Shown: piece by piece, positions 1-7,081 of the stretch
Layout of the letters: each line of letters opens with the position of its first letter
Position numbering within the stretch: the first letter of the stretch is position 1
From: Candidatus Omnitrophota bacterium
GTDB lineage: Bacteria > Omnitrophota > Gorgyraeia > Gygaellales > Profunditerraquicolaceae
Direction: 5' to 3'
Assembly (NCBI GenBank): GCA_020063525.1
Contig: JAGUUJ010000104.1
Span: 1-33,374, forward strand
Length of the DNA stretch: 33,374 bases
Notes under the pieces: generated by a model
The model's input: the letters and a program-made list of their open reading frames with translations, nothing else
Database searches by the model: none
Told to the model about the DNA's origin: nothing
Translations under genes and position numbers: made by a program

Positions 1-34
1 AAATTTGCCCTTGACGGAAACTGCTGAATTCTTT

Positions 35-517
35 TTACTTTGGGCTCTCTTTGTTTTCATCTTTCGCTACCTTCAAATTCTTTAATCCTTCTACTGTTGC
101 CTTTATTACATTTAAAGGCGTGTTCGATTTGAGACATTTGGTTAAGATATCTTTTATGCCTACTGATTCGCATACTGCCCTGACCGGGCCAGCAGCAATT
201 ACGCCTGTTCCTTCTGATGCGGGCTTCAGGAGGACTTTAGCTGCACCAAATTCACCTACAATTTCATGAGGTATGGTAGAGCCTTCCAGGGGAATGGTGA
301 AAAGTTCTCTTTTTGCCTTTATCAGGCCTTTACGAATTGCATCCGCAACTTCATTTGCCTTACCTAAAGCAAAACCCATGCGGCCCTTAGTGTCTCCCAC
401 AACTACCAGTGCGCTAAAAGACATCTTTTTACCGCCCTTAGTTACCTTTGTTACGCGGTTAATGGTAATAACCTTCTCAATAAATTCATGGTGTTGCTCG
501 ATTTTTAATTCTTGCAT
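35..517 (-). CDS. rpsE: 30S ribosomal protein S5
   Basis: S5 sits at the decoding-fidelity (ram) region of the small subunit. The 160-residue product has the family's usual length. It shows the N-terminal double-stranded RNA-binding region (IEKVITINRVTKVTKGGKK, then FSALVVVGD and GRMGFALGKA) and the C-terminal half with the VLLKPASEGTGVIAAG segment. It follows rplR by 14 bp, as in the spc operon. The remaining 34 bases to the window edge (positions 1-34) hold no recognisable start; rpmD or rplO would be expected next. Identification is secure from sequence and context. Confidence 0.97.
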   Translation of the reverse strand: MQELKIEQHHEFIEKVITINRVTKVTKGGKKMSFSALVVVGDTKGRMGFALGKANEVADAIRKGLIKAKRELFTIPLEGSTIPHEIVGEFGAAKVLLKPASEGTGVIAAGPVRAVCESVGIKDILTKCLKSNTPLNVIKATVEGLKNLKVAKDENKESPK

Positions 518-531
518 TATTTAAAGCTCCT

Positions 532-894
532 TTAGAATTCTAGGCCGCCTTTTCTCAATGCTTCAGCAAAGGCCCTGATTCTGCCTTGATATAAATAGCC
601 AGCACGGTCAAAGACAATCTTAGTAATTCCTTTTTCTTTCGCTCTTCTGGCAAAAACCTCACCGAAAAATCCAGCTGCTTTTACGTTTCCGGCGTAAGCA
701 AATTTATCTTTTACTTCTTTATCAAACGTAGTTAAAGAAAATAATGTTTTGTTATTTGTATCGTCAATAACTTGCGCACTGAGGTTTTTTAATGTCCTGT
801 GCACGATTAAACGCGGCCTCTGTTCGCTACCTTGCATATGTACGCGGATACGCCGATGCCTTTTAAGTCTTAACGGTTCTTTTTTCTCTTTCAT
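532..894 (-). CDS. rplR: 50S ribosomal protein L18
   Basis: L18 binds 5S rRNA in the central protuberance. The 120-residue product has the expected basic N-terminus (RLKRHRRIRVHMQG), the RPRLIVHRTLKNLSAQVIDD core and the C-terminal FDRAGYLYQGRIRAFAEALR signature ending in GGLEF. It begins 2 bp after the rplF stop, which points to translational coupling. Length and motifs are typical and nothing is missing. Confidence 0.97.
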   Translation of the reverse strand: MKEKKEPLRLKRHRRIRVHMQGSEQRPRLIVHRTLKNLSAQVIDDTNNKTLFSLTTFDKEVKDKFAYAGNVKAAGFFGEVFARRAKEKGITKIVFDRAGYLYQGRIRAFAEALRKGGLEF

Positions 895-896
895 TC

Positions 897-1445
897 TTAC
901 TTAGTCGTTGTGGCTTGGGCTTTACCGATTTTCTTCTTTACATATTCACCCGAATAACGGATACCTTTACCTTTATATGGTTCGGGTGGATATATGGCGC
1001 GTATTTCAGAAGCTACTTCGCCCACCTTTTCTTTATCAATACCCCTTACTATAATTTGTGTCTGTTTTGGCGTTTCTATCTTTATGCCCTCCGGAATAGG
1101 AAAATTTACCGGATGAGAAAAACCTAACTGCATATTTAAGTTATTGCCCTGGACTTGTGCACGGAAACCAACGCCTATTATTTCTAATTCCTTAACATAT
1201 CCTTCGGTCGTGCCTTTGATCATATTAAAAATCAAGGCGCGGTAAAGACCGTGCAGGGATTTATCAAGTTTTGTATCGGCTACCCGGCTCAAAAAGAGTT
1301 GATTATCTTTGAGCTCGACGGTAATCCTATCCGACAAATGCAGGATTAAATTACCCTTAGGGCCTCCAACAGAAACCACCCTATCCTTAACTTCGATTTT
1401 TACGTCCTTGGGAATAACTACAGGTTTTTTGCCGATTCTTGACAT
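897..1445 (-). CDS. rplF: 50S ribosomal protein L6
   Basis: L6 lies near the factor-binding region of the large subunit. The 182-residue product has the two tandem L6 folds, starting MSRIGKKPVVIPKDV, with the second copy near residues 90-165. It ends with the family motif PPEPYKGKGIRY followed by a basic, threonine-rich tail. The ATG follows a repeat-borne GAGGAG with a 12-nt spacer, longer than ideal, so the repeat upstream (family C) supplies the only visible ribosome binding site. Start and product are secure. Confidence 0.97.
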   Translation of the reverse strand: MSRIGKKPVVIPKDVKIEVKDRVVSVGGPKGNLILHLSDRITVELKDNQLFLSRVADTKLDKSLHGLYRALIFNMIKGTTEGYVKELEIIGVGFRAQVQGNNLNMQLGFSHPVNFPIPEGIKIETPKQTQIIVRGIDKEKVGEVASEIRAIYPPEPYKGKGIRYSGEYVKKKIGKAQATTTK

Positions 1446-1547
1446 TCGTCGCTATCGCTCCTCGTTACACGAATTTGCACGAATTTTTATCGAATTCGCA
1501 CGAATAATTCGTGTTAATTTGACATTTCATTCGTGTTAATTCGTGTA
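1446..1547 (-). repeat. Family C repeat before rplF
   Basis: This 102-bp gap between rpsH and rplF consists largely of diverged copies of a CACGAATT-type unit in direct and inverted orientation. On the minus strand it ends in GAGGAGCGATAGCGACGA immediately before the rplF ATG. The last 33 bp, including the ATG, match the equivalent stretch before rpsQ with only about one or two differences. The TGA stop of rpsH abuts the other edge. The function is unknown; seen directly are the repeat and its embedded Shine-Dalgarno-like GAGGAG. Confidence 0.85.
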
Positions 1548-1943
1548 TCACCAAATATAACCGATGACTTCTCCGCCCAATCCTAATTTCTTCGCTTCCT
1601 CGCCGGTTGTAATACCTTTAGAGGTGGAGATAATCGCCAGGCCCCTGCCCCTTAAAACAGAAGGGATTTTCTCGTGATTTACATATACGCGTAACCCTGG
1701 CTTAGATACGCGTTTTATGTTTTTTATTGCCGGCTTGCCCGAAATATATTTTAAATAAATCCTCAGATAACCCTGTTTTTTGTCCTCTATAAGTTTAAAA
1801 TTATCGATGTAGCTCTCATTTTTTAAAATATCTAAGATAGACTTTATCTGTTTAGATGCAGGCACATCTAAATTTTCTTTTTTTGCCATTATAGCATTGC
1901 GAATCATGGTAAAGGTATCTGCAATTAAATCGGTTCGAGACAT
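1548..1943 (-). CDS. rpsH: 30S ribosomal protein S8
   Basis: S8 is a primary 16S rRNA binder and, in well-studied bacteria, the translational repressor of the spc operon. The 131-residue product shows the N-terminal MSRTDLIADTFTMIRNAIMA and the C-terminal RNA-binding signature with GRGLAIISTSKGI, ending GGEVIGYIW. Both are typical. It follows rpsN by about 40 bp. Whether S8 represses here is not visible from sequence. Confidence 0.97.
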   Translation of the reverse strand: MSRTDLIADTFTMIRNAIMAKKENLDVPASKQIKSILDILKNESYIDNFKLIEDKKQGYLRIYLKYISGKPAIKNIKRVSKPGLRVYVNHEKIPSVLRGRGLAIISTSKGITTGEEAKKLGLGGEVIGYIW

Positions 1944-1983
1944 TTTCCCTCACTTTGTTCGGGAGTTTACTGTTAACTAATAT

Positions 1984-2169
1984 TTACCAACTTGCCTTCT
2001 TGACACCGGGTATTAAACCCTGCCATGCCAGTTCCCTGAAGCAAATACGGCAAAGCTGAAATCTTCTTAAATAACCGCCGGACCTACCGCAAATAGAACA
2101 ACGGTTATATTTGCGCGCAGAAAACTTCGGAGTTCTCTTCCATCTTGCTAACTGTGAATTTTTTGCCAA
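1984..2169 (-). CDS. rpsN: 30S ribosomal protein S14, zinc type
   Basis: S14 belongs to the head of the small subunit. This is the short 61-residue form with an intact C+ zinc ribbon: Cys24 and Cys27 (CSIC) and Cys40 and Cys43 (CRIC). The C-terminal GLIPGVKKASW is the canonical ending. It lies between rplE and rpsH as expected. Retention of all four cysteines implies a zinc-binding protein; no zinc-independent paralogue is present in this window. Confidence 0.97.
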   Translation of the reverse strand: MAKNSQLARWKRTPKFSARKYNRCSICGRSGGYLRRFQLCRICFRELAWQGLIPGVKKASW

Positions 2170-2182
2170 CTTATATCCTCAC

Positions 2183-2737
2183 TTAGTCATTTGCCGTGCG
2201 AAAAGGCATGCCAAATAATTTCAATAATTCCCGCGCCTGTTCTTTAGATTTAACGTTTTTAATCACCATGGTAATATCCATACCCTGCATCCGGCTTACC
2301 TTATCATAATCTATCTCAGGAAATATGCTCTGTTCACTAATACCTAAAGTATAATTACCGGCCTCGTCGAATGAATCGGGAGAGATACCACGGAAATCAC
2401 GGATGCGCGGAAGGGCAATGCTTATTAACCTATCAAGAAATTCATACATAATTGTCCGCCTAAGAGTAACTTTGCATCCGATAGGTAGGCCTTTCCTAAT
2501 TTTGAAATTTGCAATCGCCTTTTTTGCACGCCTTAAAATGGGTTTCTGCCCGGTAATTAAGCTGAGTTCTTCCATGGCCTTCTCCAAAATCTTGATATCC
2601 TGCAAAGCCTCTCCCACCCCCATATTTACAACTATTTTTTCTAAGCGCGGAACCTCCAACCTATTTTTCAAAGAGAAAATCTCCATCATCTTGGGTATAA
2701 TTTCATTCCTGTACTTTTCCAATAAGCGGGGAGTCAT
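2183..2737 (-). CDS. rplE: 50S ribosomal protein L5
   Basis: L5 binds 5S rRNA and contacts the P-site tRNA. The 184-residue product has the expected motifs: LEKIVVNMGVGEA near residue 33, the TGQKPILRRAKKAIANFKIR loop, and a C-terminal LLKLFGMPFR. It begins 2 bp after rplX and is followed by rpsN after 13 bp. Length and order are standard for the spc operon. Confidence 0.97.
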   Translation of the reverse strand: MTPRLLEKYRNEIIPKMMEIFSLKNRLEVPRLEKIVVNMGVGEALQDIKILEKAMEELSLITGQKPILRRAKKAIANFKIRKGLPIGCKVTLRRTIMYEFLDRLISIALPRIRDFRGISPDSFDEAGNYTLGISEQSIFPEIDYDKVSRMQGMDITMVIKNVKSKEQARELLKLFGMPFRTAND

Positions 2738-2739
2738 GT

Positions 2740-3051
2740 TTATATTGTCTCTTTACAATCTTTACAAAACCTTGATTTAGTTCCGTCTTTTAAAATTGAA
2801 AAGCCCACTCTCCTGCCGCGGTTGCAATTCTTGCAGAATAACATAAGATTGGAAAGGCTGATTGGCATCTCGATAGGTACGATACCACCCTTTTCATCTT
2901 CGCGAGTTTTTCGTTTGTGTTTCTTGACTAAATTTATACCTTCTACGATAGCGCGGCCATTTGAGATAAAAACCTTAAGCACTTTGCCCTTTTTACCTCT
3001 ATCCTTACCTTTAGTTATCTCTACCGTATCGCCTTTTCTTATCTTTAACAT
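2740..3051 (-). CDS. rplX: 50S ribosomal protein L24
   Basis: L24 is an early assembly protein at the tunnel exit. The 103-residue product opens with the KOW motif (IRKGDTVEITKGKDRGKKGK). Residues 73-100 carry two CxxC pairs (CKNC and CKDC) consistent with a zinc-ribbon-like C-terminus that some bacterial L24 proteins keep. It lies between rplN and rplE with very short spacers. Metal binding is inferred from the cysteine spacing only. Confidence 0.97.
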   Translation of the reverse strand: MLKIRKGDTVEITKGKDRGKKGKVLKVFISNGRAIVEGINLVKKHKRKTREDEKGGIVPIEMPISLSNLMLFCKNCNRGRRVGFSILKDGTKSRFCKDCKETI

Positions 3052-3062
3052 TTTTTAGTAAA

Positions 3063-3431
3063 TTAAATAACTTCCGGCGCTAAAGATATAATCTTAGTAA
3101 AATTCTTCTCTCTTAATTCCCTTGCTACCGGGCCAAAAACACGCGTGCCCCTGGGGTTTAACTGAGCGTCTATGAATACGATGGCATTCCGGTCGAATCT
3201 TAATACTGAGCCGTCCGCACGCCTTATCGGCTGCTTTGTTCTAACCAACACTGCTTTGGCAACTTCGCCTTTTTTGACAGTCGCTCCAGGAGAAGATTCT
3301 TTTATATTAACATTAATAATATCTCCTATTTCGGCAATAAAACAATTTTTCTTTCCAAAAACTGTGATACAGGAAGCGCGCTTAGCGCCGGTATTGTCAG
3401 CAACGTCCAGAATACTACGTAATTGAATCAT
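3063..3431 (-). CDS. rplN: 50S ribosomal protein L14
   Basis: L14 forms inter-subunit bridges. The chosen ATG gives exactly 122 residues, the usual length, starting MIQLRSILDVADNTGAKRA and ending TKIISLAPEVI. A longer in-frame extension to about 3509 would run through the family B repeat into rpsQ and encodes no L14-like sequence. A GAAGGAG Shine-Dalgarno lies just upstream of the ATG. A repeat-borne ATG at 3457 opens an 8-codon mini-ORF whose TAA overlaps this start as TAATG. Confidence 0.97.
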   Translation of the reverse strand: MIQLRSILDVADNTGAKRASCITVFGKKNCFIAEIGDIINVNIKESSPGATVKKGEVAKAVLVRTKQPIRRADGSVLRFDRNAIVFIDAQLNPRGTRVFGPVARELREKNFTKIISLAPEVI

Positions 3432-3449
3432 TATATTTGCTCCTTCAAT

Positions 3450-3501
3450 GAGCACATAACTTATGGAGCACGAAGTGCGACATAAGTTATAAGTGCGAAT
3501 T
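3450..3501 (-). repeat. Family B hairpin repeat between rpsQ and rplN
   Basis: This 52-bp palindromic element has a perfect 10-bp stem (ATAACTTATG at 3456-3465 paired with 3481-3490). An inner GCAC/GTGC hairpin lies in the loop and an outer GCAC/GTGC pair has a two-base bulge. It is one of three copies; the others are at 6659-6708 and 8810-8859. It overlaps the 3' end of rpsQ, supplying its TAA stop (3487-3489) and its last four codons, NSHL. Confidence 0.88.
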
Positions 3502-3765
3502 GATATCAACGCGGGATGCCTGCGCTTTTTTCATAACCTCAATAAGCCTGAAGTGCTTATCTTTTGATAAGGCCCTAGTTTCTTCTATCCTGACCATATC
3601 GCCTATCTTGGCGGTATTCTTTTCATCGTGGACCTTAAATTTATTATGGCTTTTAATAATCTTGCCGTATTTAGGATGCTTGCTCATGTGCGTTATCCTG
3701 ACAATAATAGTTTTTTGCATCTTGTCGCTTATAACTGTCCCAATAAAACCTTTTCTTTTACCCAT
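3487..3765 (-). CDS. rpsQ: 30S ribosomal protein S17
   Basis: S17 is an early 16S rRNA binder with an OB fold. The 92-residue product starts MGKRKGFIGTVISDKMQKT and contains the conserved YGKIIKSHNKFKVHDE and GDMVRIEETRALSKDKHF segments. The C-terminal residues NSHL and the stop lie inside a family B hairpin repeat, so the tail has probably been rewritten by the repeat. The only visible Shine-Dalgarno, GAGGAG with a 12-nt spacer, belongs to a family C repeat. Confidence 0.96.
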   Translation of the reverse strand: MGKRKGFIGTVISDKMQKTIIVRITHMSKHPKYGKIIKSHNKFKVHDEKNTAKIGDMVRIEETRALSKDKHFRLIEVMKKAQASRVDINSHL

Positions 3766-3825
3766 TCGTCGCTATCGCTCCTCATTACACGAATTCTCAC
3801 AAATTTTTATTCGTGCGAATCCGTG
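3766..3825 (-). repeat. Family C repeat before rpsQ
   Basis: This 60-bp gap between rpmC and rpsQ shares its start-proximal block with the rplF leader almost exactly: on the minus strand a CGTGTAAT-type segment, GAGGAG, then CGATAGCGACGA before the ATG. The distal part has degenerate inverted copies of a CACGAATT-type unit. The TAG stop of rpmC forms the distal edge, merging into TAGCACGGATT. Confidence 0.85.
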
Positions 3826-4011
3826 CTATTTTTTCTCATTCAAGATAGTTTTTATTCTTGCGATATCCCTTTTTAACAAAAAAAACATATGCGGTTTATC
3901 CACCCTGCCGCCATAGCGTTGCATATTAAGCTTGAATAATTCTTCCTTAAGGCTTTTTCCTTTTTGTAATAATTCTTCTCTGGTGAGATTGCGTAATTCT
4001 TTAGTTTTCAT
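3826..4011 (-). CDS. rpmC: 50S ribosomal protein L29
   Basis: L29 lies at the tunnel exit near the SRP and trigger-factor docking site. The 61-residue product is a two-helix coiled hairpin with the family pattern MKTKELRNLTREELLQK and the later FKLNMQRYGGRVDKPH stretch, followed by an IARIKTILNEKK tail. It begins 3 bp after rplP. Length and placement are standard. Confidence 0.96.
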   Translation of the reverse strand: MKTKELRNLTREELLQKGKSLKEELFKLNMQRYGGRVDKPHMFFLLKRDIARIKTILNEKK

Positions 4012-4014
4012 TCT

Positions 4015-4431
4015 TTATCTATGCGTGCGTGTTATAAATTTTGTTTTAAAAGGTAATTTATATGCGGCTAACCTGAAACATCTGCGCGCAAATTCTTCCG
4101 GCACACCTCCTAATTCAAATAGGACTTTCCCTCTTTTAACAACCGCAACCCAGTGGTCGAGATCCCCCTTACCCTTACCCATACGTACTTCTGCGGGTTT
4201 CTTAGTTATAGACTTATCAGGAAAAACCCTTATCCAGAGCTTTCCGCCTCTATGCAGCTGACGGGCGAGAATTACGCGGACCGCTTCTATCTGAGTATTC
4301 TTAAACCAGCCATTTTCTAAAGTCTTTAACCCGAATTCACCGAAAGCCAAATCGCAACCGGTAGTGGCCACTCCCCGCTTGGTCCCGCGTTGCAACTTGC
4401 GATATTTGACCCTCTTGGGCATCAAAACCAT
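4015..4431 (-). CDS. rplP: 50S ribosomal protein L16
   Basis: L16 helps shape the A-site tRNA corridor. The 138-residue product contains MPKRVKYRKLQRG, FGEFGLKTLENGW and RVFPDKSITKKPAEVRMGKG, all diagnostic. The start used (MVLMPKRV) resembles the usual MLMPKRV; an ATG three codons later is the alternative. rpsC ends 17 bp upstream and rpmC follows after 3 bp. Confidence 0.97.
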   Translation of the reverse strand: MVLMPKRVKYRKLQRGTKRGVATTGCDLAFGEFGLKTLENGWFKNTQIEAVRVILARQLHRGGKLWIRVFPDKSITKKPAEVRMGKGKGDLDHWVAVVKRGKVLFELGGVPEEFARRCFRLAAYKLPFKTKFITRTHR

Positions 4432-4448
4432 TTTATCCCCGTTCTTTG

Positions 4449-5138
4449 TTAAGCTGTTCTTTGTGCGCCAGTTTCTATATTTTCAGTTTCAGCTTCTTTG
4501 GCAGTCTTTTTGATAAGGATATCGCCTTTATAAATCCAGACTTTAACCCCGATTAAGCCGTATGTAGTGAGGCTTTCTGCAAAACCATAATCTATATCTG
4601 CGCGTAGCGTTGACAGCGGAATTTTTCCTTGTTTATATGTCTCTGTCCGCGACATCTCGGCACCCCCTAACCTGCCTGCGCAGGTTATTTTTATACCTTC
4701 TGCACCTTGACTCATTGTTTGCTCAATTGCGCGTTTTACTGCCCTGCGGAATGCTATTCTTTTTTCTAATTGCAATGCTACATTCTCCCCTACCAATTGG
4801 GCATCTAATGCGGGTTTTTTTACTTCTTCTATATCGATGGATAATTCTTTTTTGAGCATATTATTTAAATCTTCCCTTAAACGTTCAATATCTGAGCCGT
4901 GACGGCCGATTATTATCCCGGGCCTTGCAGTTAATATCCGGATTTTAATACGTTCCGCTAATCTTTCTATTATAACCTTTGAAATAGCTGCTTGCTTAAA
5001 CCTTGTTTTAATAAATTTTCTAATATCATAATCTTCTTTGATAAATTTTGCATAGTCTTTTGGTTTAGCAAACCACCTGCTATGCCAAGTCCTGATGATA
5101 CCTATTCTTTGCAGAAACGGATGTACCTTTTGTCCCAT
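4449..5138 (-). CDS. rpsC: 30S ribosomal protein S3
   Basis: S3 forms part of the mRNA entry channel and its helicase. The 229-residue product starts MGQKVHPFLQRIGIIRTWHS, has the KH domain around residues 45-115 (ARPGIIIGRHGSDIERLR) and the C-terminal domain with CAGRLGGAEMSRTETYKQG. No good Shine-Dalgarno precedes the ATG, where a family D repeat lies, so coupling or a weak site must serve. Confidence 0.97.
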   Translation of the reverse strand: MGQKVHPFLQRIGIIRTWHSRWFAKPKDYAKFIKEDYDIRKFIKTRFKQAAISKVIIERLAERIKIRILTARPGIIIGRHGSDIERLREDLNNMLKKELSIDIEEVKKPALDAQLVGENVALQLEKRIAFRRAVKRAIEQTMSQGAEGIKITCAGRLGGAEMSRTETYKQGKIPLSTLRADIDYGFAESLTTYGLIGVKVWIYKGDILIKKTAKEAETENIETGAQRTA

Positions 5139-5143
5139 CTTTT

Positions 5144-5195
5144 TAGTTAATTTGTTAATTGGTTAATTAACTACTCACCACTCACTAATTAACCA
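5144..5195 (-). repeat. Family D inverted repeat between rplV and rpsC
   Basis: This element has a perfect 10-bp stem, TGGTTAATTA at 5160-5169 pairing with TAATTAACCA at 5186-5195, around a 16-nt loop of CTCACCA-type units, plus further TTAATT copies toward rpsC. The rplV TAA stop (5189-5191) lies within the stem. A diverged relative built from the same GGTGAGTAGT and TTAATTAACC pieces sits between rplJ and rplL. Confidence 0.8.
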
Positions 5196-5524
5196 GGTTT
5201 AATATCCAATTCTATACTAATATGCGAAGTCCTTTTTTTTATAGGCACTGCCCTGCCGAATGCAGCTGCCTTAAATCTTTTCCAACTCGGGCCTTCATTA
5301 CAGACTAGCTTCGATATATAAAGCTGTTCCGCATTAAAACCTTTTACTTTGGCATTAGCAGTAACCTGTTTTAATATTTTTTTTAAATATGCACAGGGCC
5401 CTTTATTTAAATTATTAAGGAGTGCCGTAGCGCCGGGAACATCTTTATAACGGATTAAATCTATTACCTGCCTTACTTTTACCGGTGAAATCCTGATAAA
5501 TTTTACCTCTGCCTTTGCTATCAT
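5189..5524 (-). CDS. rplV: 50S ribosomal protein L22
   Basis: L22 lines the polypeptide exit tunnel. The 111-residue product starts MIAKAEVKFIRISPVKVRQV and includes the beta-hairpin region around residues 75-100 with GPSWKRFKAAAFGRAVPI, ending HISIELDIKPG. It starts 3 bp after rpsS. Its last codons and stop overlap a family D repeat, but the protein looks complete. Confidence 0.97.
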   Translation of the reverse strand: MIAKAEVKFIRISPVKVRQVIDLIRYKDVPGATALLNNLNKGPCAYLKKILKQVTANAKVKGFNAEQLYISKLVCNEGPSWKRFKAAAFGRAVPIKKRTSHISIELDIKPG

Positions 5525-5527
5525 GTG

Positions 5528-5815
5528 TTATGTCTTCTCTGCAGCTTTTTTGGCCTTTACTCCGCCGTGTTTTCTGAATATACGCGTAGGTGCAAATTCC
5601 CCTAGCTTATGGCCAACCATATTCTCAGTTATAAAAACAGGTATATGTTTCCTACCGTCATACACAGCAAAAGTCAAACCCACAAAATCCGGTATGATGG
5701 TTGAACGCCTCGACCATGTTTTTATCGCCTGGCGCACGCCTGAACGCCTCAGCCTTTCCACTTTCTCTAATAATCTTCCTTCTACAAACGGACCTTTTTT
5801 TAGCGACCGCGGCAT
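5528..5815 (-). CDS. rpsS: 30S ribosomal protein S19
   Basis: S19 lies in the small-subunit head with S13. The 95-residue product has the canonical MPRSLKKGPFVEGRLLEKVE start, the TWSRRSTIIPDFVGLTFAVY motif and GHKLGEFAPTRIFRKHGG near the end. It begins 2 bp after rplB, consistent with coupled translation in the S10 operon. Confidence 0.97.
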   Translation of the reverse strand: MPRSLKKGPFVEGRLLEKVERLRRSGVRQAIKTWSRRSTIIPDFVGLTFAVYDGRKHIPVFITENMVGHKLGEFAPTRIFRKHGGVKAKKAAEKT

Positions 5816-5817
5816 AG

Positions 5818-6651
5818 TTATTTCCTTCTTTTGATAATGAATTTATCAGAATATTTGGTTTTTTTCCTTGTTTTATAACCTTTAGTGGGTTGACCCCAAG
5901 GGCTTACAGGATGAGGATTGCCCTGTCCGGATTTTCCTTCACCACCGCCGTGCGGATGATCTACAGGATTCATTGCCAGGCCCCTAACTGTCGGTCTTAT
6001 TCCCCGCCAGCGCATTCTTCCTGCTTTACCCCACGTAATTGCTTCATGCTCTATATTACTAACCTGTCCTATGGTAGCGTGGCAATCTAAGCTTATATGC
6101 CTTACCTCTCCGGAAGGAAGCCTTATATGAGCTGATGTTTCTTCTTTCGCCATAATCTGCGCAGATGCGCCCGCGCTCCTTACAATCTGGCCACCCATAC
6201 CTTTCATTAATTCAATGTTATGAATCATGGTTCCCGAAGGAATGTATCTTAAAAGAAGGGTATTTCCGGTTTTTATCTCGGCATTCTTTTCATTAGATGA
6301 AATAATTTCACTACCTACCTTTAACCCTTCAGGGCATATGATATATCTTCTTTGTTTATTAGGATATTCTACTAAGGCAAGCCTTGCTGTCCGGTTCGGG
6401 TCATATTCAATTGCAATTACTTTTGCGGGTACATCAAATAAATCCCTCTTAAAATCGATAATACGCAACAGCCTTTTATGCCCGCCTCCCCTGTGCCTTA
6501 CGGTTATACGGCCATAAACGTTCCTGCCGCCGGTTCTCTTAAGCGGAAGGGTTAATGATTTTTCAGGTTTACTTTTGGTAATCTCTGAAAAATCATTCCC
6601 GCTCATCCAGCGTCTTGAAGGGGTTGTAGGCTTGAATTTTTTAATTCCCAT
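5818..6651 (-). CDS. rplB: 50S ribosomal protein L2
   Basis: L2 is needed for peptidyl transferase activity and subunit joining. From the ATG at 6651 the product is 277 residues, the family length, starting MGIKKFKPTTPSRRW. It has the universally conserved segment around residues 218-235, including GLAMNPVDHPHGGGEGKSG with the key histidine. An upstream in-frame ATG at 6666 would add MCSFN, but that comes from the family B repeat, which similarly gives rpsJ a possible MCSLN. No clear Shine-Dalgarno precedes either start. Confidence 0.97.
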   Translation of the reverse strand: MGIKKFKPTTPSRRWMSGNDFSEITKSKPEKSLTLPLKRTGGRNVYGRITVRHRGGGHKRLLRIIDFKRDLFDVPAKVIAIEYDPNRTARLALVEYPNKQRRYIICPEGLKVGSEIISSNEKNAEIKTGNTLLLRYIPSGTMIHNIELMKGMGGQIVRSAGASAQIMAKEETSAHIRLPSGEVRHISLDCHATIGQVSNIEHEAITWGKAGRMRWRGIRPTVRGLAMNPVDHPHGGGEGKSGQGNPHPVSPWGQPTKGYKTRKKTKYSDKFIIKRRK

Positions 6652-6658
6652 ATTAAAT

Positions 6659-6708
6659 GAGCACATAACTTATGGAACGCAAGTGAACGTAAGTTATATG
6701 TGCGAATT
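6659..6708 (-). repeat. Family B hairpin repeat before rplB
   Basis: This is the second copy of the family B element, beginning GAGCACATAACTTATGGAAC on the + strand and closing with TAAGTTATATGTGCGAATT. It pairs into a long imperfect hairpin with a short bulge. On the minus strand it ends GTGCTCATTTAAT immediately before the rplB ATG, nearly identical to the rpsJ leader. Confidence 0.85.
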
Positions 6709-6710
6709 TA

Positions 6711-6757
6711 ACCCTTGACATTTTACTTATAATCAATTGCCTAAAAATGTCAAGGGT
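6711..6757 (-). promoter_or_regulatory. Candidate internal promoter within a 14-bp inverted repeat, upstream of rplB
   Basis: The two arms (6711-6724 and 6744-6757) are perfectly complementary and each contains TTGACA. On the minus strand, TTGACA at 6753-6748 is followed after 16 bp by TATAAG (6731-6726), a reasonable sigma70-like pair pointing at rplB. On the + strand the corresponding TTGACA and TATAAT are only about 6 bp apart, so no + promoter is expected. The element could equally be a transcribed hairpin, possibly a terminator-like stem without a T-run. The promoter reading is inference. Confidence 0.4.
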
Positions 6758-6763
6758 AAGTTC

Positions 6764-6806
6764 AGCCAAACAGCTTAGCTTCGCTATCGCTTGCTAAACT
6801 GTGGCT
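6764..6806 (-). repeat. Hairpin overlapping the rplW stop codon
   Basis: An inverted repeat pairs AGCCACAGTTTAGC at the end of rplW with GCTAAGCTGTTTGGCT downstream, with one G-U pair and a small bulge. The loop contains AAGCGATAGCGAA, related to the family C leader block. The rplW TAG stop (6796-6794) is in the left arm. It is not followed by a T-run, so a terminator role is unlikely. Confidence 0.6.
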
Positions 6807-7081
6807 CCACTTATTTTCTGTCCTTCTTTTACGGTAACTATCGCTTTTTTAGAATCAGGTGTTCTCCCGAGCTGATACCTTACCTTTTTTAGTTTTCCGC
6901 AAGATACGAGCGTATTCACTGCCTTAACCTTTACTTTATATATCTCCTCTACCGCACGTTTTATTTGAATTTTATTAGCTGTTTTATCTACCAGAAAAAG
7001 ATACTTAGCCTTTGGCTCATATAAAGTCGATTTTTCCGTTCTTAACAATGCTTTGATTATATCATGAGAAAGAAGAGTCAT
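6794..7081 (-). CDS. rplW: 50S ribosomal protein L23
   Basis: L23 is the tunnel-exit dock for trigger factor and SRP. The 95-residue product matches the family, with IIKALLRTEKSTLYE, the KYLFLVDKTANKIQIKRAVE core and VKAVNTLVSCGKLKKVRY. Its ATG overlaps the rplD stop as ATGA. The last codons GATV and the stop lie in a hairpin, so the extreme tail may be repeat-derived. Confidence 0.96.
   Translation of the reverse strand: MTLLSHDIIKALLRTEKSTLYEPKAKYLFLVDKTANKIQIKRAVEEIYKVKVKAVNTLVSCGKLKKVRYQLGRTPDSKKAIVTVKEGQKISGATV

Noticed and set aside
1..34. Start of the next spc-operon gene after rpsE
   Set aside because: Only 34 bases are visible and no start codon or recognisable product can be read.
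3063..3509. Longer rplN start at 3509 and longer secDF (31344) and yajC (31678) starts
   Set aside because: The extensions read through a repeat or the preceding gene and encode no family-like sequence; internal ATGs give standard lengths.
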